Of a stretch of DNA of 35,450 nucleotides, positions 1 through 6,200 are shown piece after piece. The notes under the pieces were generated by a model, which saw nothing but the letters and a program-made list of their open reading frames with translations, had not been told where the DNA came from and ran no database searches. The DNA is taken from NCBI GenBank assembly GCA_025356245.1, contig JANXUO010000489.1, positions 1 to 35,450 of the forward strand. Reading direction: 5' to 3'. The first letter of the stretch is position 1; every line of letters starts with the position of its first letter. This DNA is from Hymenobacter sp. (GTDB lineage: Bacteria; Bacteroidota; Bacteroidia; Cytophagales; Hymenobacteraceae). The translations under genes were made by a program, and so were the position numbers.

Positions 1-385
1 GCGCCAGCGCTTTGCCCAGGAAGTAACCCTGCAGCCCCGCGACATTGCCATCACCTCGGCCGACGAGCAGTTCCTGACCCGCGCCCTGGCCGTGGTCGAA
101 AAACACTTCGCCGACCCAACTTTCGACGTCGAAATCTTCGCGGCGGCAATGGCCATGAGCCGGGTGCATCTCTTCCGCAAACTTAAGGCCCTCACCGACC
201 AGGCCCCCACCGATTTTGTGCGGGTGCTGCGCCTGCGCCGCGCCGCCCAACTGCTGGCCGGCGGCGCGGGCAGCGTGTCGGAAGTGGCCTACGCCGTTGG
301 TTTCGACAACCTGTCGAACTTCAGCAAGAGCTTCCGGGCGCTGCACGGCCACGCGCCCTCCGAACACGCCGCCAGCTTGGCCTAG
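1..385 (+). CDS. Hybrid two-component regulator, C-terminal AraC-type DNA-binding part (5' partial)
   Basis: The frame is open from base 2 and ends in TAG at 383-385, so only the last ~127 residues are inside the window. They form an AraC/HTH_18 DNA-binding domain: the first helix-turn-helix follows FDVEIFAAAMAMSRVHLFRK and the second is around VSEVAYAVGFDNLSNFSKSF, the usual GF-x(5)-FS-x-FR signature. The preceding LQPRDIAITSADEQFLTRAL linker is the stretch that joins a REC domain to the HTH in hybrid two-component systems (HTCS). The same linker and HTH recur at 3902-4282 with clear residue-level similarity, so this is the tail of a paralogue lying directly upstream. It would bind DNA as a transcription factor; its target is unknown. 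No internal start at 92 is needed; that ATG lies inside the domain. Confidence 0.88.
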   Translation, partial: RQRFAQEVTLQPRDIAITSADEQFLTRALAVVEKHFADPTFDVEIFAAAMAMSRVHLFRKLKALTDQAPTDFVRVLRLRRAAQLLAGGAGSVSEVAYAVGFDNLSNFSKSFRALHGHAPSEHAASLA

Positions 386-442
386 CAGCGGTGCCGATGG
401 CGCTTAAGCATTTGGGGCACAGGCTGCTGGTCGTTAGCGGCT

Positions 443-877
443 TTAAAACAACAAGAATTTTTTCTTGCTCTTGTGAATATGCACCAGTGGCTTGCCCGGT
501 GGGTCGATGCCGCCCCGGTAGTGGCCCTGGCCGCGCTGGTCGCCGGCCATCTGGCCGGGGCGGCTCTTGAATTTGCGGACCGTGAAACCGCCGCCGGCCG
601 TGGTTTTATCGAGCTGCCGCTCGGGGCCGCCGCGGCTGAAGCTGGTGTTGCCGGTGCGGGCTTCGAGCAGGGCCATTTGCTCGTCGCGGCGGGCTTCTTC
701 GGGGCTCATGGCGGCGCGGCGCTGCTGGCGGGCGGCCTCCTGGGCAGTGGCGCGGCTGGCGCGGGCGGCAGTAACAGCGGGTTTGCCGGCAGTCGGAAAA
801 TCGGGGGCGGCCGATTGGGCCTGGGCGGCGGCGGCGGTAAGCAACCCGAAGGCGGCCATTGCAAGCAATTGTTTCAT
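443..877 (-). CDS. Small secreted protein of unknown function
   Basis: This 144-residue protein opens with a classical signal peptide (MKQLLAMAAFGLLTAAAAQAQ, likely cleaved after AQAQ). The mature part is rich in Ala, Arg and Gln (residues 35-65, probably helical: RRAAMSPEEARRDEQMALLEAR), followed by a Gly/Lys-rich segment and a basic end KSKKKFLLF. I recognise no family. The signal peptide, the ATG start and the codon bias make it a real gene rather than a shadow of the overlapping plus-strand frames. It is divergent from the hybrid regulator starting near 1097 and could share that upstream region. It lies between two paralogous regulators, but nothing in the sequence ties it functionally to them. 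Confidence 0.65.
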   Translation of the reverse strand: MKQLLAMAAFGLLTAAAAQAQSAAPDFPTAGKPAVTAARASRATAQEAARQQRRAAMSPEEARRDEQMALLEARTGNTSFSRGGPERQLDKTTAGGGFTVRKFKSRPGQMAGDQRGQGHYRGGIDPPGKPLVHIHKSKKKFLLF

Positions 878-1096
878 TGGTGCGGGGAAGAACGGGCGCG
901 GCGGTACACTGATTGGCGGCGCAACGGCCCGCGCCGGGCAATGGTTCGGGCAGGCAGGGCGCAGGGGGCCACGCCGTGGCCGTTGCTGCTGCTAAGATAG
1001 GGCGGGACGGGAGAGGCGGTGCGCCCCGGCTTCCTAAACGGCTTTATGGTAACTTGTCGGCGCTTGGCCGGTCGGCTGCGCGTTTATCTTGAAACT

Positions 1097-1675
1097 ATGC
1101 GGTGCGTCGGGCCAAAATTGTGGCGACTGTGGTTGTTGGCGCTGGCCCTGGGCGGCGGGCTGCCGGCCCCGGCGGCGGCGCAGGCCCCGGCGGGGCTGTT
1201 GCTGAGCGATACGGCAACGGACTATTCGGTGGGCCGCCACAGCGCGGTGCTGGCCCGGCCCCTGGCCCGCAGGCAGGCCCGGCTGACGCTGGCCGACGTG
1301 CGCGGATACTACGCCAACCGGTTTGAAGCCAGCACTCAGGACGTGCCGACCGTCGCGCTGGCCCGCGCCGACGTGTGGCTGCGCTGCGATGTGCGGGCCG
1401 GCACCGGGCCGGGCACCCACTGGCTACTGCGCGGGCTGCTGCGGGGCCTCAAGCCATTTGAAGCGTATCTGGTGGACACGGCGGGGCGGGTGCGCTTCCG
1501 GCAACAGGCAGGGGTCCAATATTTTGCGGCGAGCCACGTCGTGACGGGCCAGAACTTCAACCTGCGCCTGCCCTTGCCGCCCGGCGAGCGCCTGACGCTG
1601 TATATCCACGGCGGCAGCGGCGAGCAATGCTTCGTCATCAGCGAAGAAAACCACCTGCGCGAACTGGCCCGCTGA
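1097..1675 (+). CDS. Fragment 1: signal peptide plus 7TMR-DISM extracellular sensor domain
   Basis: 192 residues. The signal peptide covers about residues 1-29 (WLLALALGGGLPAPAAAQA). The rest resembles the beta-sandwich 7TMR-DISMED2 domain, which in this family is thought to bind carbohydrate or other ligands outside the cytoplasmic membrane. The features seen are YFRANRFE-like YYANRFEAS, DVWLRCDVRAG (the typical W-x-R-F-x-V core strand), a later strand pair ending GERLTLYIHGGSG, and the closing strand CFVISEENHLREL. It stops at TGA 1673-1675 exactly where the membrane domain should begin. If translated alone it would be a soluble exported sensor domain with no kinase. An alternative GTG start at 1019 adds 26 residues without clear meaning. 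Confidence 0.6.
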   Translation: MRCVGPKLWRLWLLALALGGGLPAPAAAQAPAGLLLSDTATDYSVGRHSAVLARPLARRQARLTLADVRGYYANRFEASTQDVPTVALARADVWLRCDVRAGTGPGTHWLLRGLLRGLKPFEAYLVDTAGRVRFRQQAGVQYFAASHVVTGQNFNLRLPLPPGERLTLYIHGGSGEQCFVISEENHLRELAR

Positions 1676-1693
1676 AAAGACCAGGGCGCGGCG

Positions 1694-2620
1694 GTGTATT
1701 TCACGACGCTGCTCACGATGCTGCTCTACAACTTGCTGCTGTACTTGCTCGTCCGCGACCGCAGCTACCGGTATTACGTGCTGTTCGTGGCCTCGTTCGG
1801 GCTGTTGCAGGCCCAGATGACGGGCTACCTGCAACTGTGGGCCGGCCCGGCGCGGGTGCAGGCAATAGAGGGGCCGCTGGCACTGGCGCTGCTGGCCGCT
1901 ACGCTGGTTTTCAGCATCCTTACAGCCCGCGCGTTCCTCGAAACCGCCCGCACCGCGCCCCGGCTCGATTGGGCTTTGCGGGCGCTGGCGGCGCTGACGC
2001 CCGCGCTGGTGCTGCCGGGTTTGGTGCCCCGGCTGGCGGGCCTGGCGCACGTCCTGCTCATCGCGCTGCCGCTGCTGACGGTGGCGGGGCTGCTGGGGGC
2101 TTGCCTGGGGGCCTTGCGCCGGGGCTACCGGCCGGCCAACTACTACCTCGCGGGCTGGGTGCTGCTGATGGCGGCCATCGTGCTGTACTACCTGCGGACG
2201 CTGGGGCTGCTGCCCCTCAACTTCCTCACCGAATACGGCGTGCGGGTTGCTTCGGCCCTGGAAGTCATTCTGTTATCAATGGGTTTGGCCGACCGCATCA
2301 ACCTGGCCCGGCGCGACAAGGAACTGGCCCAGGCCGAAGCCCTGGCCGTGGCCCGCGAGAAGGAAGACGTACAGCGCCGCGCCAACCGCGACCTCACCCA
2401 AGCCTACAACGAGCTGCAAGCCAGCCTCGCCACCACCGACCACCTCACGGCCCTCGACGAGGTGAAGACGCGTTTTTTTACCAACATCAGCCACGAACTG
2501 CGGACGCCGCTCACGCTCATCCTCAGCCCCTTGGAGCAGATGCTGGCCAAACCCGCCCCGCGCCCCGAAGTGCGGCCTATGCACCGCACCGCCCGCCGCC
2601 TGCTGCACCTCATCACCTAA
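1694..2620 (+). CDS. Fragment 2: 7TMR-DISM membrane domain plus HisKA dimerisation/phosphoacceptor domain
   Basis: About 308 residues from the first GTG after the upstream stop. Residues 1-205 contain seven hydrophobic segments, starting YFTTLLTMLLYNLLLYLLV and RDRSYRYYVLFVASFGLL, the signature opening of the 7TMR-DISM 7TM domain. A charged helical linker follows (REKEDVQRRANRDLTQAYNEL), then the HisKA H-box FFTNISHELRTPLTLIL, whose His codon is at 2492-2494 and is the autophosphorylation site. The piece ends at TAA 2618-2620, after HisKA helix 1 and most of helix 2 (RRLLHLIT). It lacks an ATP-binding domain, so alone it cannot be a working kinase. Confidence 0.55.
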   Translation: MYFTTLLTMLLYNLLLYLLVRDRSYRYYVLFVASFGLLQAQMTGYLQLWAGPARVQAIEGPLALALLAATLVFSILTARAFLETARTAPRLDWALRALAALTPALVLPGLVPRLAGLAHVLLIALPLLTVAGLLGACLGALRRGYRPANYYLAGWVLLMAAIVLYYLRTLGLLPLNFLTEYGVRVASALEVILLSMGLADRINLARRDKELAQAEALAVAREKEDVQRRANRDLTQAYNELQASLATTDHLTALDEVKTRFFTNISHELRTPLTLILSPLEQMLAKPAPRPEVRPMHRTARRLLHLIT

Positions 2621-2653
2621 CTCCTCGACATTGCCCGTCTCGAAGCCGGCAGT

Positions 2654-4282
2654 ATGCGCCTGCGGGCCGTGCCCACCGACCTGGCCCGCGCCGCCCGCGC
2701 CGCCGCCGACGTGTTCGGCCCCCTGGCCCTGGCCCACGACGTGGCCCTGACCGTGACCGCCGAACCCCCGCCGCCCGCTGCCGCCCCGCTCTACGCCGAC
2801 GCCGACAAGCTGGAACAAATCCTGAGTAATTTGCTCAGCAACGCGCTGAAATTCACGCCCCCCGGCGGGCAGGTACAAGTGCGGGTAAGCTACGCCGACG
2901 GCCTCGCCCTGGCCAGCGTGGCCGACACCGGCACCGGCATTGCCGCCGCCCAATTGCCCCGCGTGTTCGAGCGCTTCGAGCAGGCCGACGCGGGGCGGCT
3001 GCGGCGGCACGGCGGCTCGGGCGTGGGCCTGGCGCTGGTGCGCGAACTCGTGGCACTGCACGGCGGCACGGCCACGGCCAGCAGCACCGTGGGCGAGGGC
3101 AGTACCTTCACCATCAGTTTAGCCCTGGGCACGGCGCACCTGCAAAACCACGACATCGGCCCCGCCCTGCTGGCCGACGAAGCGCCCGGCCCGGCCAGCC
3201 GCTGGGCCGCCGTCGCCGCCGACGAACTGGCTTCGGCCGTGGAAGCGGAAGCGGATTTTGAGGCGGATTCCTGGGCTGGTTTTGGGGGTGATTTTGGGTC
3301 GGATGCTGGGCCGGATGCTGGGTCGGATTCCAGGTCGGATTTTGGGTCGGATTCCGGGTCGGATTCCAGGTCGGATTTTGGGTCGGATTCCGGGTCGGAT
3401 TCTGGGGACAATAACGGCGAAGGTTTCCGCACAACCGGGGTGGGCTTTGAACCGGGGACGGATGCAAACCCGGCCGCTGCCGCCACCAACGCCGCCGGCC
3501 CCGCCGCCCGGCCTCGCGCCGCCGACGAGCGCCCGCTCGTCCTCATCGTGGACGACAGCGCCGACCTGCGCCACTACCTGCGCCACTGCCTGCAAGCCGA
3601 TTACCGCCTGTTGCTCGCCGCCGACGGCACCCTGGGCCTGGCCCGCGCCCAGGCCGCCCTGCCCGACCTGATTGTGAGCGACTTGATGATGCCCGGCCTC
3701 GACGGCCTCGAACTCTGCGAACGCCTCAAAACCGACGAGCGCACGAGCCACATTCCGGTGGTGCTGCTCACGGCCCTGGGCAGCGAGGCCAGCCGCCTCG
3801 CGGGCCTGGAGTTGGGGGCCGACGACTACCTCACCAAGCCCTTCCGGCCCGCCGAACTGCTGGCGCGGGTGCGCAACCTGGTGGCCAGCCGCCGCCAACT
3901 GCGCCAGCGTTTCGGCCGCGAAATAACCCTGCAACCCCGCGACATCGCCCTCACCTCGGCCGACGAGCGGTTCCTGACCCGCGCCCTGACCGTGGTCGAA
4001 ACCCACCTCGCCGACCCCGATTTTTCAGTCGAAACCTTCGCCAACGACATGGTCGTGAGCCGGATGCAACTCCACCGCAAGCTCAAGGCTCTCACCGACC
4101 AGAGCGCCACCGGCTTCGTGCGGACGCTGCGCCTGCGCCGGGCTGCCCAACTGCTGGCCGCCCGCACCGGCAACGTGGCCGACGTGGCTTACGCCACGGG
4201 CTTCGGCAACCTGTCGCACTTTTCGCGCTGCTTCCGCGAGGAGTTCGGGGTGGTGCCGTCGGCCTACGCGGCGGTGGGCTGA
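2654..4282 (+). CDS. Fragment 3: HATPase, REC and AraC DNA-binding domains of hybrid regulator
   Basis: 542 residues from an internal ATG that lies 11 codons after the TAA. The HATPase domain covers about residues 1-165, with the N box in KLEQILSNLLSNALKFTP, G1 DTGTGI, the F box FERFEQAD and G2 GGSGVGLALVRELV. A low-complexity Ser/Asp/Gly linker (residues ~195-260) precedes a REC domain with LVLIVDDSADLR, the phosphoacceptor Asp in DLIVSDLMMPGLDG (codon 3680-3682) and the conserved Lys of DDYLTKPFRPAEL. The last ~125 residues are an AraC HTH_18 domain ending TGFGNLSHFSRCFRE. If expressed alone it would be an ATP-binding response regulator without a phosphoacceptor histidine. The HTH matches the partial gene at 1-385. 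Confidence 0.7.
   Translation: MRLRAVPTDLARAARAAADVFGPLALAHDVALTVTAEPPPPAAAPLYADADKLEQILSNLLSNALKFTPPGGQVQVRVSYADGLALASVADTGTGIAAAQLPRVFERFEQADAGRLRRHGGSGVGLALVRELVALHGGTATASSTVGEGSTFTISLALGTAHLQNHDIGPALLADEAPGPASRWAAVAADELASAVEAEADFEADSWAGFGGDFGSDAGPDAGSDSRSDFGSDSGSDSRSDFGSDSGSDSGDNNGEGFRTTGVGFEPGTDANPAAAATNAAGPAARPRAADERPLVLIVDDSADLRHYLRHCLQADYRLLLAADGTLGLARAQAALPDLIVSDLMMPGLDGLELCERLKTDERTSHIPVVLLTALGSEASRLAGLELGADDYLTKPFRPAELLARVRNLVASRRQLRQRFGREITLQPRDIALTSADERFLTRALTVVETHLADPDFSVETFANDMVVSRMQLHRKLKALTDQSATGFVRTLRLRRAAQLLAARTGNVADVAYATGFGNLSHFSRCFREEFGVVPSAYAAVG
3296..3406 (+). repeat. 12-bp tandem repeat encoding a GSD(x)/RSD(x) linker
   Basis: About nine units of the form gg(g)tcggatxxx or aggtcggatxxx run in frame between the HATPase and REC domains of the hybrid regulator. 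Each 12-bp unit encodes Gly/Arg-Ser-Asp plus one variable residue (Ala, Ser, Phe), giving an acidic, flexible linker. The second half repeats the first almost exactly in a 48-bp higher-order unit. Such an array can change length by replication slippage in steps of four residues without shifting the frame. Confidence 0.9.
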
Positions 4283-4308
4283 GGCGTTGGCGGGCCGCGT
4301 AGGTGCCG

Positions 4309-4749
4309 CTACGGGCGGGCCGCTGCTTCGGCCGCTGGTTGGTGGGGCGGCGTGGCCACGTAGATTTTGCCAAACGGAGTGGCGGCGGCTTGCACGGCCA
4401 CCAGGGCACGGGCGTGGGCAGCGGCCTCAATCCGCATCAGAGCCAGCAGCGCATTCGGTACTTGCACGGTACTCTTGCCGCTTTGCGGGTCGGTTGCTCG
4501 TTGCATTCCGTGCAGGGCATAGCTGGTCAGGCAAGTGGCCTGGAGTACGGGGGCCGCCGTGCGCTGGTCGAGGTAGGCAATGGTGACCAGAAAATCGAAA
4601 CGATTGGCCTCAAGCATTACCCGCGTCAGTTCGGTAACGCTCAGGTCCACGGCGCTTATGTTTTGCAAGTCGTAATCTATTTCGTAGCTGAAATTGATGA
4701 GTTGGATGTTGGAAACAGCCACTCCGCAGTCGTTGGTGGTGGGGGGCAT
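4309..4749 (-). CDS. SecB-like chaperone of a toxin-antitoxin-chaperone (TAC) system
   Basis: 146 residues, third gene of a tight minus-strand operon; its ATG (4747-4749) lies 2 nt after the antitoxin stop. The pattern fits the SecB fold: beta-rich N-terminal half with alternating hydrophobics (NIQLINFSYEIDY, FDFLVTIAYL, VLQATCLTSYALHGM), then PNALLALMRIEAAAHARALV as the PN-x-L helix with the A-x-x-x-x-A/HARA motif, and a closing TPFGKIYVATPPH segment where SecB has the TFPQLNLAPVNF strand. The C-terminus is a short Pro/Ala-rich tail. In known TAC systems (M. tuberculosis Rv1955-Rv1957, E. coli CmdTAC) a SecB paralogue binds the C-terminal tail of the antitoxin and keeps it folded. That role here is inferred from position and fold pattern. 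It is not general secretory SecB, which is not encoded beside a toxin. Alternative: an unrelated small beta protein. Confidence 0.68.
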   Translation of the reverse strand: MPPTTNDCGVAVSNIQLINFSYEIDYDLQNISAVDLSVTELTRVMLEANRFDFLVTIAYLDQRTAAPVLQATCLTSYALHGMQRATDPQSGKSTVQVPNALLALMRIEAAAHARALVAVQAAATPFGKIYVATPPHQPAAEAAARP

Positions 4750-4751
4750 GG

Positions 4752-5183
4752 CTAGGCAGGTTGAAGGTTGGGCGCAGCGACGGCGCGGGTATTGAACGAT
4801 TGACTGACAGTGAATTGACGGGCCGGGGCGGGTGGTGCCAGGGGCATCGTTTTGGCGGCCGTGCTGACCACCTCGTAGGCGTGGCCGCACTGAATGGAAT
4901 CGCGCTGAAGCACAATTTCCAGGTCTTCGTAGCGCATAAGGGGCACCTTGCCGATGGCGAGGGCAATGTCGTAGAGCTTTTCCTGCGAGAGGTTGGTGTC
5001 GCCGTTCAGGATTTGGGAAACGTAGCTGGGCGAGCAGTGCAGGTAAGCCGCTAGTTTTTTGCGGTTCAGGTGGTTGCGCTCCATGTAGTCGGCAACTGCC
5101 CGCATGAAATCCAGGCGGTTTTCGGTGAGCCAGTACGTGGGGCGGGACAGGATGGCGCGGCGGGTAAACATCGGGGTTGGCAT
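4752..5183 (-). CDS. Xre/HigA-like antitoxin with C-terminal chaperone-addiction-like tail
   Basis: 143 residues. ATG at 5181-5183 starts 3 nt after the toxin stop. Residues ~23-80 form an Xre-type helix-turn-helix: MRAVADYMERNHLNRKKLAAYL, then SPSYVSQILNGDTNLS as turn and recognition helix, then KLYDIALAIG. This domain should bind the palindrome upstream of the operon and repress it. Residues ~85-143 are an extension rich in Ala, Pro, Val and aromatic residues (HAYEVVSTAAKTMPL, ARQFTVSQSFNTR) with no sign of a second domain. In TAC systems such a tail (ChAD) makes the antitoxin unstable unless the SecB-like partner binds it, and the chaperone gene here follows directly. The HTH call is strong; the ChAD call is inference. 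Confidence 0.82.
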   Translation of the reverse strand: MPTPMFTRRAILSRPTYWLTENRLDFMRAVADYMERNHLNRKKLAAYLHCSPSYVSQILNGDTNLSQEKLYDIALAIGKVPLMRYEDLEIVLQRDSIQCGHAYEVVSTAAKTMPLAPPAPARQFTVSQSFNTRAVAAPNLQPA

Positions 5184-5186
5184 TGA

Positions 5187-5633
5187 TTAGGCGTGAATAA
5201 AATCCAGGTACTGGCCCACCAGGCTTTCGAAGGCAGAAATGTCGGCGGGCTGCGTGTTTTTCTTGCCCGTGAACACCACGATTTCGGCGTTGGGCGGGTG
5301 GTGGAAGTAGTAAATCCGCAGGTTGGTGGTCTTGATTTCGTAGCAGGTGACGGTGTGGATTTTGCCCTTTACGGTGCGGTTCAGGGTGCCCAAGGCGTGG
5401 TGTTGGTGGCCCCGCAGGGGCTTGCACCGGGCGAGTTGGTCCATGAGGTTGATGGATTTATCAACCTCTTTTTCGTAGCCGCCCTCGCGTTCGAGCTGGG
5501 CCAGAAAATCATCGAACTGGCAAGCCCCCTTTTTCAGCAGCTTCACGAACGTCAGTTTGCCGGGCCGGGATTGGTCCAGCCTTTTCGTTTCGAAAAGCGG
5601 TGGGCGCGGAGTTGGTTTGCCGGGGGTTGCCAT
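5187..5633 (-). CDS. RelE/HigB-like toxin of the TAC operon
   Basis: 148 residues, first gene of the operon. The C-terminal half matches the RelE/HigB toxin pattern: a strand TVTCYEIKTTNLRIYYFHH followed by IVVFTGKKNTQPADISAFESLVGQYLDF, which corresponds to the family's YRIFYF...hgF-KKtqktP-xe-I-A core. HigB-type toxins are ribosome-dependent mRNA endonucleases; the basic KK pair and aromatic residues here are consistent with that. The N-terminal ~70 residues (PGKLTFVKLLKKGACQFDDFLAQLEREGGYEKEVDKSINLMDQLA) are longer than in minimal HigB and mostly helical. Toxin-first order matches HigBA and the M. tuberculosis TAC locus. The ATG at 5631-5633 abuts the operator palindrome with no obvious Shine-Dalgarno, so the leader must be very short or a downstream start is used. 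Confidence 0.8.
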   Translation of the reverse strand: MATPGKPTPRPPLFETKRLDQSRPGKLTFVKLLKKGACQFDDFLAQLEREGGYEKEVDKSINLMDQLARCKPLRGHQHHALGTLNRTVKGKIHTVTCYEIKTTNLRIYYFHHPPNAEIVVFTGKKNTQPADISAFESLVGQYLDFIHA

Positions 5634-5659
5634 AAAAGTTAAGCAATTACTTAACTTTT
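5634..5659 (-). promoter_or_regulatory. Perfect palindromic operator in front of the TAC operon
   Basis: Two perfect 10-bp arms (AAAAGTTAAG and CTTAACTTTT) flank a 6-nt spacer (CAATTA), directly upstream of the toxin start codon, inside an AT-rich stretch (5634-5760) that contrasts with the GC-rich genes. Its place and symmetry fit autorepression by the Xre-type antitoxin dimer. The promoter itself is not clear; it should overlap or lie just upstream of the palindrome on the minus strand. Confidence 0.65.
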
Positions 5660-5760
5660 TTTAACAAGTCAATGGTTCCGAAATTTCAAAGCTAACGCAT
5701 TATTAATAACAGTCTGACAAACAATAGACAATGCGGCGTTTTTATTCAGTGGATATTGTC

Positions 5761-6003
5761 AAGGAGTACCCCGAAGGGGTTGCACAACGCAGCCGGGGGT
5801 TGGCGACCAGCGGGAGCCTACCCCCGGATAACCGGCCCACCCCGGCCGAACCCCAACGGGGTTCCACCGCCGCCACCCGGTCGTCGCGCAACGGCGGTGG
5901 AACCCCGTTGGGGTTCGGGCATCCAGCGTACCCAAACCGGGGGTAGGCTTCCGCTGGTCGCCAACCCCCGGCTCTGTTATGCAACCCCTTTGGGGTACTC
6001 CTT
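5761..6003. repeat. 243-bp long palindromic element (MITE-like)
   Basis: The element begins AAGGAGTACCCC and ends with its reverse complement. The two ~110-nt arms match over most of their length with a few mismatches; the innermost 23 bp (5849-5871 and 5893-5915) are perfect, around a 21-nt loop. A transcript would fold into one long hairpin. It lies between the TAC operon and the beta-helix gene. Open frames through it (translating to NPNGVPPP-type peptides on both strands) arise from the repeat and are not called as genes. No transposase is present, so it would be a non-autonomous element or a structured repeat. Confidence 0.85.
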
Positions 6004-6200
6004 AGTATTATTAACTTCTGTAAGTCAGGTGTTTAAAACCCGTGTTACATACCCAACAGCATTGGTTACATCAGCGTTTGGCGAAAAATCGGGTGGGTCG
6101 CAGCTTTGCATTGGCCAACCCAAACGAGCGGGGCGGCGGCTGGGGCGCGGGTGCGGCCCGGCGGTTTTTCAACCCCCACCAAACCCCCAACCCAACCACG

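Larger units (their letters stand above)
1097..4282 (+). pseudogene. Hybrid two-component regulator (7TMR-DISM, HisKA, HATPase, REC, AraC HTH) with two in-frame stops
   Basis: Read through, the frame encodes about 1061 residues in the order signal peptide, 7TMR-DISM extracellular domain, seven-helix membrane domain, coiled linker, HisKA, HATPase, Ser/Asp linker, REC and AraC HTH. This is a complete one-protein sensor and regulator. Two stops interrupt it: TGA at 1673-1675 (codon 193, between extracellular and membrane domains) and TAA at 2618-2620 (codon 508, between HisKA and the LLDIARLEAGSMRL segment that always follows it). The frame is the same on both sides of each stop and the domains join without loss, so these look like point mutations, the second probably CAA to TAA. 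I chose ATG 1097 because it starts the signal peptide; GTG 1019 is also in frame. It may be a recent pseudogene, three separately translated pieces, or a sequencing artefact. The three pieces are listed separately. Confidence 0.75.

Noticed and set aside
1673-1675. TGA as selenocysteine codon
   Set aside because: No SECIS-like hairpin was seen directly downstream, the position is not a redox site in this family, and a TAA occurs later in the same gene.
4309-5427. 372-codon minus-strand frame as a single gene
   Set aside because: The first ~225 codons are a shadow of toxin and antitoxin in another frame; only the part from ATG 4749 is coherent.
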